Positions 17,422-27,296 of a stretch of 64,000 nucleotides of DNA are shown here, in pieces. Position numbers and translations under genes: made by a program. Positions within the stretch are counted from its first letter, which is position 1. Each line of letters starts with the position of its first letter. The stretch is taken from assembly GCF_014495685.1 (NCBI RefSeq), contig NZ_JACTVI010000020.1, positions 1-64,000 on the forward strand, in the 5' to 3' direction. Source of the DNA: Streptomyces sp. TRM68367 (lineage in GTDB: Bacteria; Actinomycetota; Actinomycetes; Streptomycetales; Streptomycetaceae). The notes under the pieces were generated by a model that did no database searches, was not told the origin of the DNA, and saw only the letters and a list, made by a program, of their open reading frames with translations.

Positions 17422-18207
17422 GTGGAAGTTGTCATCGTTCCGGATGCCAAGGCGGGCGGCGAGCTCATCGCCGGGGCCATGGCGCAGCTGCTCCGGCGCA
17501 AGCCCGGCGCCCTGCTCGGCGTGGCCACCGGCTCGACGCCGCTGCCCGTGTACGAGGCGCTGGCCGCGAAGGTGCGCTTCGGTGCCGTGGACACCTCACG
17601 GGCGCGGATCGCCCAGCTCGACGAGTACGTGGGGCTGCCCGCCGAGCACCCGGAGTCGTACCGCTCCGTGCTGCGGCGGGAGGTGCTGGAGCCGCTCGGG
17701 ATCGGGATGGACGCGTTCATGGGGCCCGACGGGACCGCCGAGGACATACCCGGGGCGTGCGAGGCGTACGACCGGGCGCTGGCCGAGGCCGACGGGGTGG
17801 ATCTGCAGCTGCTCGGGATCGGGACCGACGGGCACATCGGGTTCAACGAGCCGTGCTCCTCGCTCGCCTCGCGAACCCGGATCAAGACGCTGACCGAGCA
17901 GACCCGTGTCGACAACGCGCGGTTCTTCGACGGCGACATCGAGCAGGTGCCGCACCACGTGATCACCCAGGGCATCGGGACGATCCTGGAGGCGCGGCAC
18001 CTGGTCCTGCTGGCCACCGGCGAGGCCAAGGCCGACGCGGTGGCGGCGACGGTGGAGGGGCCGGTCGCGGCGGTGTGCCCTGCCTCGGCGTTGCAGCTCC
18101 ACCCGCACGCGACGGTCGTCGTCGACGAGGCCGCCGCGGCCAAGCTGAAGCTCGCCGACTACTTCCGGCACACGTACGCCAACAAGCCGGAGTGGCAGGG
18201 CATATGA
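17422..18207 (+). CDS. nagB: Glucosamine-6-phosphate deaminase
   Basis: 261 aa, full length. Converts glucosamine-6-phosphate to fructose-6-phosphate plus ammonia, the last step of N-acetylglucosamine catabolism. Motifs: GVATGSTPLPVYEAL (phosphate loop), ARIAQLDEYVGL with the catalytic aspartate, LLGIGTDGHIGFNEP with the ring-opening Asp/His, and the ATGEAKADAV loop. GTG start. Preceded by a dre site, so repressed by DasR until glucosamine-6-phosphate or GlcNAc-6-phosphate accumulates. It is the only intact structural gene of the amino-sugar region. Confidence 0.93.
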   Translation: MEVVIVPDAKAGGELIAGAMAQLLRRKPGALLGVATGSTPLPVYEALAAKVRFGAVDTSRARIAQLDEYVGLPAEHPESYRSVLRREVLEPLGIGMDAFMGPDGTAEDIPGACEAYDRALAEADGVDLQLLGIGTDGHIGFNEPCSSLASRTRIKTLTEQTRVDNARFFDGDIEQVPHHVITQGIGTILEARHLVLLATGEAKADAVAATVEGPVAAVCPASALQLHPHATVVVDEAAAAKLKLADYFRHTYANKPEWQGI

Positions 18208-18222
18208 GAGACCTCAGGCGTC

Positions 18223-18756
18223 TCAGCCACCCTGGACCGCGGGCTCTTCCTCCTCGGCCGGCTCGTCCTTGGCCGTCAGGCCCGCCACCCACACGGGCAT
18301 CAGCCAGTGGACCACGAGGACGGCGATGAGCAGAGGCGCCGCGTAGGGGCGGGGCGCGTCCTCGTTGATCGCGCCGACGGTCAGCAGGGTGACCGCGGCG
18401 GTGACCAGCAGCAGGGTCGTCGTGCGGTGGGCCCGGGCCAGGACCCGGCGGCGGTCGGCCACCTGCCGTTCGTCCAGGACGCGTTCGCGCAGGTCCAGCA
18501 GGCCTCGGGCGGCGCCGTTGATCACTCCTGTCGCGACCATCCAGGGCAGCAGGAGCACTGCCATCACGGCGATGGTCCACAGCGCGTCCGAGAGGTAGAG
18601 GTGGGTCACCAGCGCCCCGAAGGCCACGGTGAGCACGATGTGCGCGGCGACAGCCAGGCGGCGGCGCGCGGCCGTGGCGTACAGCGGCTGTCCCCTGCGG
18701 TCGTTCATCACCCTCAGCATGGCCTGGTCGTAGTGGCTCATCCGCGTCGTCGTCAT
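18223..18756 (-). CDS. Membrane protein paired with an XRE regulator
   Basis: 177 aa. Four hydrophobic helices (about residues 32-53, 57-80, 110-130, 138-160), a central ARGLLDLRERVLDERQ segment and an acidic tail AKDEPAEEEEPAVQGG. The ERVLDERQ-type loop resembles DUF2178-like or phage-immunity-type small membrane proteins that are usually co-transcribed with a short XRE repressor, as here (4-nt ATGA overlap). No enzymatic motif. Function unknown. Confidence 0.75.
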   Translation of the reverse strand: MTTTRMSHYDQAMLRVMNDRRGQPLYATAARRRLAVAAHIVLTVAFGALVTHLYLSDALWTIAVMAVLLLPWMVATGVINGAARGLLDLRERVLDERQVADRRRVLARAHRTTTLLLVTAAVTLLTVGAINEDAPRPYAAPLLIAVLVVHWLMPVWVAGLTAKDEPAEEEEPAVQGG

Positions 18757-19001
18757 TGCTGATTCCTCCCGTAGACCTCGTCCGTGAGCGGCCGGAACGG
18801 TTCGAGGGAGAACAGCGCCTCGACCGGCAGGCCGAAGAACTTCGCGATCTTCAGCGCCAGGTCGAGGCTCGGGTTGTACTGCCCCCGCTCGATGTAGCCG
18901 ATGGTCTGGTAGTGGGCTCCCACTGCCTCGGCCAGGCTCTGACGCGACACCTTCCGTTCGGCGCGCACCATGGCCAACCTGTTGTGCACCTGCTCACTCA
19001 T
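18753..19001 (-). CDS. Short XRE-family transcriptional regulator
   Basis: 82 aa. Cro/CI-type helix-turn-helix almost to the full length: VRAERKVSRQSLAEAVGAHYQTIGYIERGQYNPS, then LALKIAKFFGLPVEALFS. No ribosome site precedes the ATG. An imperfect TGTA-N10-TACA element (19001-19018) overlaps the start, which could be both a leaderless promoter and an autoregulatory site. Forms a two-gene unit with the downstream membrane protein. Confidence 0.82.
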   Translation of the reverse strand: MSEQVHNRLAMVRAERKVSRQSLAEAVGAHYQTIGYIERGQYNPSLDLALKIAKFFGLPVEALFSLEPFRPLTDEVYGRNQQ

Positions 19002-19074
19002 GTATAAGAAGTACTACATCTTGGAGCAGGGGTGCAACCACCATCGGCATCGGGCGGTGACCCGGTCGACCTCC

Positions 19075-20048
19075 CTACGCGCCCGCGATGACCTCCGCCG
19101 CGGCGCGTCCGCAGACGCGGGCCGCGCCGTGGATGGCGATGTGCAGGGCGCCGCGCGGGGCGGCACGGGGCACGCCCATCTCGACCACGATCGTGTCGGG
19201 ACGGGCCGTGAGGAGGGTGTGGAGGGCCGCCGCCATCCAGGGGTGGCGGTGCTCGTCGCGGACGACGGCCACGATGCGCCGGGCACCCGCCGCCGCCAGC
19301 GCCGCGCGTCCGGCGTCCTCGCCGGAGAACGCGGCCGTCTCCGTGCCGGCGAGCAGCCGGAGCAGCTCGGCGGCCACGCCCCACGGGGTCTCGTCGCCCA
19401 CCGCGATGTTCGCGACGGGGGTGAAGGCGGCGACGTACGGCGGTTCGGTGAGCGGGGTGAAGGCAGCCACGCCGGTGACCTCGAGGGCGCGGCGGGCCGC
19501 ACGCAGGCCGACCTCGCCGTGGCGGCGCCCGCGGCAGGTATCCGCTCACCGTCGCCAGGCCCCTGGGCGGCGCCCGCGGCAGGCCTCCGGTCCCCGTCGG
19601 CAGGCTCCTGGACCGTGCCCGCGGCGGCGGCCGTCCGCCCACCGTCGGCAGGGCGGCTCCGGGCCGCGCCCGCGACGCCCGTCCGCTCACGGCAGACCCC
19701 TGGCCGCCCCCGCGGTGGGCGTCCACCGAGCCAGCCGCCATACCCGTGCCGCCGCGTCCGCCAGGCGTTCCTCGGGCACGTCGCCCGAGCGCACCGCCGT
19801 GACCAGGGGGTGTCGCGCAGCCGCCGTACCGTCTCGTCGTCCGCGGGGCCGCCGCCCACGCAGATCGCTTCGGCGCCGGCCGCCACGGCGAGGACGCTGC
19901 CGCGTTCGATGCCGTAGGTGTCCGCGATGGCCCGCATCTCCATGCCGTCGGTGACGATCAGGCCGTCGTAGCCGAGGTCGCCGCGCAGGAAATCGGTCAG
20001 GATCCGCCGGGACAGCGTGGCCGGGCGGTCCGGGTCCAGGGCCGGGAC
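19075..20048 (-). pseudogene. Glycoside hydrolase family 3 (NagZ-like hexosaminidase), 5'-truncated
   Basis: Starting at the fusion point with dasA (about 20048) the frame reads VPALDPDRPATLSRRILTDF then YDGLIVTDGMEMRA, which contains the catalytic Asp of GH3 N-acetylglucosaminidases. The upstream half with the KHFPG motif is missing. The frame shifts at about 19803 (after RLRDTP, continuing VTAVRSGDVPEERLADAAARV). The linker at 19510-19720 is a degenerate repeat with stops. The last 131 codons (19470-19075) are clean and end GRAAAEVIAGA. In S. coelicolor a GH3 gene follows dasABC, which explains the neighbour. Cannot encode an active enzyme. Confidence 0.85.
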
Positions 20049-20337
20049 CGGCGGGTTCTCCTCGGACAGGGCGGTGGTCAGCTTCTACTGGATGCCGTTC
20101 CACTGCTGGACCTCGAACGTGACCTTGGCCTGCGTCTTCTTTTCGAAGGCGGCGGCCATGTCCTGCTGCCCCTGGTCCGGTGAGGAGCCGTCCATGACCC
20201 ACACCGTGAGCGTTTGGCCCTTGTAGCCGTCCGCCAACGGCCTTGCCGTTCCCGCCGTCGCCGTTGTCGCCCCCGCATGCCGCGATGGAGACCATCATGC
20301 CCACGACACCGATCGCCGCTGTCAGCTTGCGCTTCAC
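20049..20337 (-). pseudogene. dasA: dasA remnant: chitobiose-binding lipoprotein, 5' third only
   Basis: GTG 20337 (GGAGGG upstream) begins a lipoprotein signal, VKRKLTAAIGVVGMMVSIAA then CGGD, matching S. coelicolor DasA. A one-base frameshift near 20230 moves the frame to QTLTVWVMDGSSPDQ and AAAFEKKTQAKVTFEVQQWN. A TAG at 20087-20085 replaces the expected glutamine in NGIQQKLTT. After LTTALSEENPP (about 20049) the sequence jumps into the GH3 gene. The remaining 350 or so DasA residues and both permease genes dasB and dasC are absent. Promoter and two dre sites upstream are intact. Confidence 0.9.
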
Positions 20338-20389
20338 GCCACCCTCCTCAGGGATGCCCACACCCCGCCCACGGGCAGGGACGTGGACC

Positions 20390-20429
20390 AGTGGTGTAGA
20401 CCAGCAGGGGGAGCCTGGACCAGACCAGC
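20390..20429. promoter_or_regulatory. Two tandem dre sites before dasA
   Basis: AGTGGTGTAGACCAGC (20390-20405) and CCTGGACCAGACCAGC (20414-20429) have cores one or two bases from TGGTCTAGACCA. They lie 24 bp apart, 53-92 bp upstream of the dasA start. A paired arrangement matches the known dasA promoter of S. coelicolor. Confidence 0.75.
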
Positions 20430-20553
20430 GGGCGCGTCGAGTGTGGCCGGGTGGCCCATGACCAGCTGTTATGGGACTACATATGCAGGAACCTTTAAGT
20501 GCTATCGGAAACACCGGCAGCAGAGGGCACACCTCCACTGGACCACTCCGTTC

Positions 20554-21439
<886 letters not shown>

Positions 21440-21526
21440 GGGCACCAGGAGGTGTGCACGGCGTAGCGCAACCGCACGTCCTGCTTTACGTTCCTCCGGT
21501 CGTCGCATGGACGGGAGGACTCCCCG

Positions 21527-21935
21527 GTGCGTACCGCGAACCTCCGAACCGTCGTCGTCTGGACCCTGGTCGCGCTCGTCGGCGCGGCCGGCTGGACCGG
21601 GCTCGCGCTGGTCCAGGGGCGAGGAGGTGTCGGCCGCCCGGATGGTCGCGTGCTGCTCGGTCACCACTTCGCGGCGATCGCGGGCGCGGGCCCGCTGGTC
21701 GGCCCGGCGCTCGCCGCCCAGATGGGCTACCTGCCCGGCACGATCTGGGTCATCGCCGGTGTCGTCTTCGCGGGCGCGGTCCAGGACATGGTGGTGCTGG
21801 TCTTCTCCACCCGGCGTGACGGCCACTCGCTGGGCCAGATGGCGCGGGAGGAGATCGGCCCGTTCGGCGGCACGGCGGCGCTGCTCGCCGCGTTCGCCAT
21901 CATGATCATACTGCTCGGGGCGCTGGCACAGACCG
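21527..21935 (+). pseudogene. cstA: Carbon starvation protein CstA, internally deleted and truncated
   Basis: GTG 21527 follows GGGAGGA and begins RTVVVWTLVALVGAAGWT, the first membrane helix of CstA peptide/pyruvate transporters. A frame change near 21620 leads to EEVSAARM, then an internal deletion at about 21645 removes the segment up to RVLLGHHFAAIAGAGPLVGP. The sequence continues through GYLPGTIWVIAG, QDMVVLVFSTRRDG and FGGTAALLAAFAIMIILLGAL, and stops matching at about 21935. Some 500 C-terminal residues of the usual roughly 700-aa protein are missing. Confidence 0.88.
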
Positions 21936-22097
21936 CCAGGAGGAGGACCCGAGGCAGGGCTTCCGTTGCTGCTGATGAGCCACTGCCGTTGATAACTAAA
22001 CGACCGCAATCCGGACGAGGGGTTCCGTATTCGCCTCACCCTGGCCTAGATTTCCTGCGCATTGCCCAGGTGATCAGTGAAGGGACGGAACCGCCCG

Positions 22098-22352
22098 ATG
22101 TCAGATACGTCAGAAGTGAACAGAGGGACGGTGACACCCGTCCGGGTCGTCATCGGCCTCTGTCTCGTCGCCCCCTTTGTCGCCATGCTGTGGGTCGGCT
22201 CGTACGCGAAGACCGACCCCGCCTTCATCGGGATCCCGTTCTTCTACTGGTACCAGATGGCCTGGGTGCTGATCTCCACCGCCCTGACGGTGACCGCCTA
22301 CCTGCTCTGGCAGCGTGACCAGCGCGCCCGCCGGGGAGGTGGCGACAAGTGA
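22098..22352 (+). CDS. DUF3311 small membrane protein, partner of the SSS permease
   Basis: 84 aa from ATG 22098; GTG 22077 is an alternative. Two membrane helices (about residues 12-32 and 44-64) and the family motif PFFYWYQMAWVLIS, then a basic tail. DUF3311 proteins are encoded immediately before SSS-family monocarboxylate permeases, and the 4-nt GTGA overlap with the next gene fits an accessory subunit. Confidence 0.8.
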   Translation: MSDTSEVNRGTVTPVRVVIGLCLVAPFVAMLWVGSYAKTDPAFIGIPFFYWYQMAWVLISTALTVTAYLLWQRDQRARRGGGDK

Positions 22353-23968
22353 AGGACGGCGTGAACGGCGTCGCACTCGCCGTCTTCATCTTCTTCTTCC
22401 TGCTCATCACGGTCATGGGCTTCATGGCCGCCCGCTGGCGCAGGGCCGCGAACGAGAACAGCCTCGACGAATGGGGCCTGGGCGGCCGGTCGTTCGGCAC
22501 CTGGGTCACCTGGTTCCTGCTGGGCGGCGACCTGTACACGGCATACACCTTCGTGGCCGTCCCGGCGGCGATCTACGCTGCGGGCGCGGCCGGCTTCTTC
22601 GCGGTGCCGTACACGATCCTGGTCTACCCGCTGATCTTCACGTTCCTCCCCCGCCTCTGGTCGGTGTCGCACAAGCACGGCTACGTGACGACGTCCGACT
22701 TCGTGCGCGGCCGGTTCGGCTCGAAGGGCCTGTCGCTGGCGGTCGCGGTCACCGGCATCCTCGCGACGATGCCGTACATCGCGCTCCAACTCGTCGGTAT
22801 CCAGGCCGTGCTGGACGTTATGGGCATCGGCGGCGGTGAGAACACCAACTGGTTCATCAAGGACCTGCCGCTGCTGATCGCCTTCGGCGTGCTGGCGGCG
22901 TACACGTACTCTTCGGGCCTGCGCGCCCCCGCGCTGATCGCCTTCGTCAAGGACACCCTGATCTACATCGTCATCGCGGTGGCGATCATCTACATCCCGA
23001 TCAAGCTGGGCGGCTTCGACGAAATCTTCGCCAAGGCGGGCGAGGCGTTCAGCCAGACCAACCCGGCCACGGGCGCGCCGCGCGGTGCGCTGGTGCCGGG
23101 CGAGGCGAGCCAGTGGACGTACGCCACCCTGGCGTTGGGCTCCGCCCTGGCCCTGTTCATGTACCCGCACTCGATCACCGCGACGCTGTCCTCGCGCAGC
23201 CGTGAGGTGATCCGCCGCAACACCACGATCCTCCCGCTCTACTCTCTGATGCTGGGCCTGCTGGCCCTGCTGGGCTTCATGGCGATCGCGGCCGGCATCA
23301 AGGTCGCCAACGGACAGCTGGCGATCCCGCAGCTGTTCGAGACCATGTTCCCGGACTGGTTCGCGGGCGTGGCCTTCGCGGCGATCGGCATCGGAGCCCT
23401 CGTCCCGGCGGCGATCATGTCGATCGCGGCGGCCAACCTCTTCACCCGCAACATCTACAAGGACTTCATCCGGCCGGACGCCACGCCCGAGCAGGAGACC
23501 AGGGTCTCCAAGCTGGTGTCCCTGCTGGTGAAGGTGGGCGCGCTGGCCTTCGTCCTGACCATGGACAAGACGGTCGCCATCAACTTCCAGCTCCTGGGCG
23601 GCATCTGGATCCTGCAGACCTTCCCGGCCCTGGTCGGCGGCCTGTTCACCCGCTGGTTCCACCGCTGGGCCCTGCTCGCCGGCTGGGCGGTCGGCATGAT
23701 CTACGGCACGGTCGCCGCGTACGGGGTCGCCTCGCCGACCCAGAAGCACTTCGGCGGCTCCTCCAAGGAAATCCCCGGCATCGGCGAGATCGGCTACATC
23801 GGCCTGACGGCGTTCGTGCTCAACGTCGTCGTGACCGTGGTCCTGACCTTCGTCCTCAAGGCGGCCAAGGCACCCGAGGGCGTGGACGAGACCAAGCCGG
23901 AGGACTACACGGCGGACGCGGGCGACCCGGGAGTCAAGACGGAACTCCCCGTAGGCGCCGGTCACTGA
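22349..23968 (+). CDS. Sodium:solute symporter, MctP-type monocarboxylate permease
   Basis: 539 aa with about 13 membrane helices. SSS hallmarks: NSLDEWGLGGRSFGTWVTWF near the N-terminus, GYVTTSDFVRGRFGS, and the sodium-site region IGALVPAAIMSIAAANLFTRN. The closest recognised group transports pyruvate, lactate, acetate or alanine by Na+ symport. The exact substrate is not resolved. Start GTG overlaps the DUF3311 stop. The C-terminal tail is cytoplasmic and acidic (DETKPEDYTADAGDPG). Confidence 0.85.
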   Translation: MKDGVNGVALAVFIFFFLLITVMGFMAARWRRAANENSLDEWGLGGRSFGTWVTWFLLGGDLYTAYTFVAVPAAIYAAGAAGFFAVPYTILVYPLIFTFLPRLWSVSHKHGYVTTSDFVRGRFGSKGLSLAVAVTGILATMPYIALQLVGIQAVLDVMGIGGGENTNWFIKDLPLLIAFGVLAAYTYSSGLRAPALIAFVKDTLIYIVIAVAIIYIPIKLGGFDEIFAKAGEAFSQTNPATGAPRGALVPGEASQWTYATLALGSALALFMYPHSITATLSSRSREVIRRNTTILPLYSLMLGLLALLGFMAIAAGIKVANGQLAIPQLFETMFPDWFAGVAFAAIGIGALVPAAIMSIAAANLFTRNIYKDFIRPDATPEQETRVSKLVSLLVKVGALAFVLTMDKTVAINFQLLGGIWILQTFPALVGGLFTRWFHRWALLAGWAVGMIYGTVAAYGVASPTQKHFGGSSKEIPGIGEIGYIGLTAFVLNVVVTVVLTFVLKAAKAPEGVDETKPEDYTADAGDPGVKTELPVGAGH

Positions 23969-24045
23969 AGCGCCCCGAAAGGGGCGCGGGGCCGTATCGA
24001 CATGCGGCTCCGCCGCGTGGGCGCGAGCAACCACACACAACCAGC
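23969..24045. repeat. Dispersed Streptomyces intergenic repeat, copy 1, with terminator hairpin
   Basis: GCGCCCCGAAAGGGGCGC (23971-23988) is a perfect hairpin directly after the permease stop. It is followed by CGACATGCGGCTCCGCCGC and GGGCGCGAGCAACCACAC. The same modules occur at 48773-48862 and partly at 29207-29251. Confidence 0.7.
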
Positions 24046-24102
24046 AGCGGGCCGCCGAAAATCAGCAACATCGGCGGCCCGCTGTGTTACACACTCACGC
24101 CC

Positions 24103-24609
24103 ATGGACATCACAATCCGCCCCGCGAAACCCACCGACTACGACCCCCTCGGCGACATCACAGCCCAGGCCTACCTCCAGGACGGCCTCCTCGACTTCGG
24201 CGAGAACGACGAATACCTCGCCGAACTCAAGGCCGTGGCCAAGCGGGCGTCCGCCGCCGAGGTCCTGGTCGCCACGGAGAACGACACCCTCCTCGGCGGC
24301 GTGACCTTCGTACCGTCCGGCGGCCCCATGGCCGACATAGCCGGGCCCGGCGAGGCCGAGATCCGGATGCTCGCCGTCGCCCACACCGCCCGCGGCCGCG
24401 GCACCGGCGAGGCCCTCGTCCGCGCCTGCATCGACCGCGCCCGCGCCACGGACGGCTGCGTACGGATCATCCTGTCGAGCCAGCAGAAGATGCACTCCGC
24501 CCACCGCATCTACGAACGTCTGGGCTTCACCCGCACCCCGGAGCGCGACTGGAACCCGATCCCGCACCTCGCCGACTTCACTCTCCTCACCTACGAGTTG
24601 ACGCTCTGA
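24103..24609 (+). CDS. GNAT-family N-acetyltransferase
   Basis: 168 aa, single GNAT fold: IRPAKPTDYDPLGDIT at the start, motif A acetyl-CoA loop in EIRMLAVAHTARGRGTGEALVRACIDRA (R/Q-x-x-G-x-G/A is RGRGTG), and HRIYERLGFTRTPERDW at the C-terminus. The acceptor cannot be inferred. Transcribed toward the riboswitch. Confidence 0.82.
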   Translation: MDITIRPAKPTDYDPLGDITAQAYLQDGLLDFGENDEYLAELKAVAKRASAAEVLVATENDTLLGGVTFVPSGGPMADIAGPGEAEIRMLAVAHTARGRGTGEALVRACIDRARATDGCVRIILSSQQKMHSAHRIYERLGFTRTPERDWNPIPHLADFTLLTYELTL

Positions 24610-24654
24610 CACGGACCGCGACACAACATATGGGGGTGCTACCCCCAGGCGGCA

Positions 24655-24795
24655 CAACATGTATGCTCGTGCTCGCTGTCGCCGCAGGGGAATCCCGGTG
24701 CGAATCCGGAACTGTCCCGCAACGGTGTGCGTGTGCCCTCCTGCCCCCAGAGCGGAGCGCACACGTGTCAGTCCGAGGACCTGCCGACAGCGCGC
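24655..24795 (+). ncRNA. Cobalamin (AdoCbl) riboswitch
   Basis: Conserved B12-riboswitch core: GCAGGGGAATCCCGGTGCGA, then ATCCGGAACTGTCCCGCAAC with the expected CCGCAACGG, then the B12-box-like CAGTCCGAGGACCTGCC. The closing stem is GCTGTCG (24675-24681) with CGACAGC (24784-24790). It lies in the nrdAB leader. In S. coelicolor an equivalent riboswitch shuts off class Ia reductase transcription when coenzyme B12 is available, so that the class II enzyme takes over. Confidence 0.93.
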
Positions 24796-24926
24796 CCGGC
24801 CGAGCAGTCCGGGTGCCCTGACGTCCGGGCCTCGTGGAATGGGCCGGTGGACGCGACGCCGCGTGCGCTCGCGTGCTGCCCCCTGCCCTCGGCGAGGCCC
24901 CCGTGCCGAGCGAGGGAGAGCCCCAC

Positions 24927-27296
24927 GTGACCATCGCGCCCGCCGATCCGGCTTCAGCGACCACCACCCCTGTGGGAGACGACGGTCCCGGTACCGCACT
25001 GCTGCGGACCCTGACCGAGCTGACCGCCGACCTCCCCGACGCCGACCCCGGCCGGGTCGCCGCCGCCGCGTTGCGCGGCCGGTCCGCGCAGGCGGACGAG
25101 ACGGAGTTGCGGGAGCTGGCCACGGAGGCGGCGGCCGGGCTCATCTCCGAGGACCCCGCCTACTCCCGGCTGGCCGCCCGGCTGCTGACCCTCGGCATCC
25201 GCGCCGAGGCCGCCTCCCAGGGCGTCACGTCCTTCACCGAGTCCGTCGCCGTGGGTCACCGCGAGGGTCTCATCGCCGACCGGACCGCGGAGTTCGTACG
25301 GCTGCACGGCGTCCGGCTCGACAGCCTCGTCGACACGAACGCCGACGACCGCTTCGGCTACTTCGGCCTGCGCACCCTGCACAGCCGCTACCTGCTGCGG
25401 CACCCGATCACCCGCAAGGCTCTCGAGACGCCCCAGCACTTCATGCTCCGCGTCGCCGCCGGCCTCACCGAGGACGACACGGCACGATCCGTCGGCGAGG
25501 TCGCCGCGCTCTACCGGCTGATGAGCCGCCTCGACTACCTGCCCTCCTCCCCCACTCTGTTCAACTCCGGTACGCGGCACCCCCAGATGTCGTCCTGCTA
25601 CCTCCTCGACTCCCCCAAGGACGAGCTGGACTCCCTCTACGACCGCTACCACCAGGTGGCCCGCCTCTCGAAGCACGCCGGCGGCATCGGCATCGCCTAC
25701 TCCCGCATCCGCTCCCGCGGTTCGCTGATCCGCGGCACCAACGGGCACTCCAACGGCATCGTCCCGTTCCTGAAGACCCTGGACGCCTCGGTCGCCGCCG
25801 TGAACCAGGGCGGCCGGCGCAAGGGTGCCGCCGCGGTGTACCTGGAGACCTGGCACTCCGACATCGAGGAGTTCCTGGAGCTGCGCGACAACACCGGCGA
25901 GGACGCCCGCCGTACGCACAACCTGAACCTCGCGCACTGGGTGCCGGACGAGTTCATGCGCCGCGTGAACGCCGACGCGCAGTGGTCGCTGTTCTCGCCG
26001 TCCGACGTGCCCGAGCTGGTCGACCTGTGGGGCGCGGAGTTCGACGCCGCGTACCGCAGGGCCGAGGCGGAAGGGCTCGCCAGGAAGACGCTCCCGGCCC
26101 GCGACCTGTACGGCCGCATGATGCGCACCCTCGCGCAGACCGGCAACGGCTGGATGACCTTCAAGGACGCCGCCAACCGCACCGCCAACCAGACCGCGCA
26201 GCCCGGCCATGTCATCCACTCCTCCAACCTCTGCACGGAGATCCTTGAGGTCACCAGCGACGGGGAGACGGCGGTCTGCAACCTGGGATCGGTGAACCTG
26301 GGTGCCTTTGTCGACAAGGCGACCCGTGACGTCGACTGGGAGCGGCTGGACGAGACCGTCCGTACCGCCGTCACCTTCCTCGACCGGGTCGTCGACATCA
26401 ACTACTACCCGACCGAGCAGGCGGGCCGCTCCAACGCGAGGTGGCGCCCGGTGGGCCTCGGCGTGATGGGCCTCCAGGACGTCTTCTTCCAGCTGCGGCT
26501 GCCCTTCGACTCGCCGGATGCCAAGGCCCTGTCCACCCGCATCGCCGAGCGCGTCATGCTCGCCGCGTACGAGGCCTCCGCCGACCTCGCCGAGCGCAGC
26601 GGTCCGCTGCCGGCCTGGGAGAAGACGCGTACGGCCCAGGGGGTCCTCCACCCCGACCACTACGACGCCGAGTTGACCTGGCCCGAGCGCTGGGCTGCGC
26701 TGCGCGAGCGGATCGCGTCGACCGGCCTGCGCAACTCCCTGCTCCTCGCCATCGCGCCGACCGCCACCATCGCGTCCATCGCCGGTGTGTACGAGTGCAT
26801 CGAGCCGCAGGTCTCGAACCTCTTCAAGCGCGAGACCCTGTCCGGCGAGTTCCTCCAGGTCAACTCCTACCTGGTGCAGGACCTCAAGGCCCTCGGCGTC
26901 TGGGACGCCCGCACCCGCGAGGCGCTGCGCGAGGCGGGCGGCTCCGTGCAGGACTTCGCGTGGATCCCGCAGGACGTACGGCGGCTCTACCGCACGGCGT
27001 GGGAGATCCCGCAGCGCGGCCTGATCGACATGGCCGCCGCCCGCACTCCGTTCCTGGACCAGTCCCAGTCCGTGAACTTCTTCATCGAGACGCCGACCAT
27101 CGGCAAGCTCTCCTCGATGTACGCGTACGCCTGGAAGCAGGGCCTGAAGACGACGTACTACCTGCGCTCCCGCCCGGCGACCCGCATCGCCCGCGCGGCC
27201 CAGGCACAAGCCACCGTCCCCGAACAGCAGACGACCGACCCCGAGGCCGTCGCCTGCTCCCTTGAGAACCCCGAGTCCTGCGAGGCCTGCCAGTAA
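24927..27296 (+). CDS. nrdA: Ribonucleoside-diphosphate reductase class Ia, alpha subunit
   Basis: 789 aa from GTG 24927, chosen because GAGGGAGAG lies just upstream and the 31-codon in-frame extension is riboswitch leader. Catalytic subunit that reduces NDPs to dNDPs. Cys224 (MSSCYLLD) is one of the redox pair, NLCTEI carries the thiyl-radical cysteine region, then PTATIASI, and the C-terminal ESCEACQ holds the swinging CxxC pair. MYAYAWKQGLKTTYYLR contains the radical-transfer tyrosines. The N-terminus shows no recognisable ATP-cone, so overall activity control may be missing or altered. Overlaps nrdB by one base (TAATG). Confidence 0.93.
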   Translation: MTIAPADPASATTTPVGDDGPGTALLRTLTELTADLPDADPGRVAAAALRGRSAQADETELRELATEAAAGLISEDPAYSRLAARLLTLGIRAEAASQGVTSFTESVAVGHREGLIADRTAEFVRLHGVRLDSLVDTNADDRFGYFGLRTLHSRYLLRHPITRKALETPQHFMLRVAAGLTEDDTARSVGEVAALYRLMSRLDYLPSSPTLFNSGTRHPQMSSCYLLDSPKDELDSLYDRYHQVARLSKHAGGIGIAYSRIRSRGSLIRGTNGHSNGIVPFLKTLDASVAAVNQGGRRKGAAAVYLETWHSDIEEFLELRDNTGEDARRTHNLNLAHWVPDEFMRRVNADAQWSLFSPSDVPELVDLWGAEFDAAYRRAEAEGLARKTLPARDLYGRMMRTLAQTGNGWMTFKDAANRTANQTAQPGHVIHSSNLCTEILEVTSDGETAVCNLGSVNLGAFVDKATRDVDWERLDETVRTAVTFLDRVVDINYYPTEQAGRSNARWRPVGLGVMGLQDVFFQLRLPFDSPDAKALSTRIAERVMLAAYEASADLAERSGPLPAWEKTRTAQGVLHPDHYDAELTWPERWAALRERIASTGLRNSLLLAIAPTATIASIAGVYECIEPQVSNLFKRETLSGEFLQVNSYLVQDLKALGVWDARTREALREAGGSVQDFAWIPQDVRRLYRTAWEIPQRGLIDMAAARTPFLDQSQSVNFFIETPTIGKLSSMYAYAWKQGLKTTYYLRSRPATRIARAAQAQATVPEQQTTDPEAVACSLENPESCEACQ

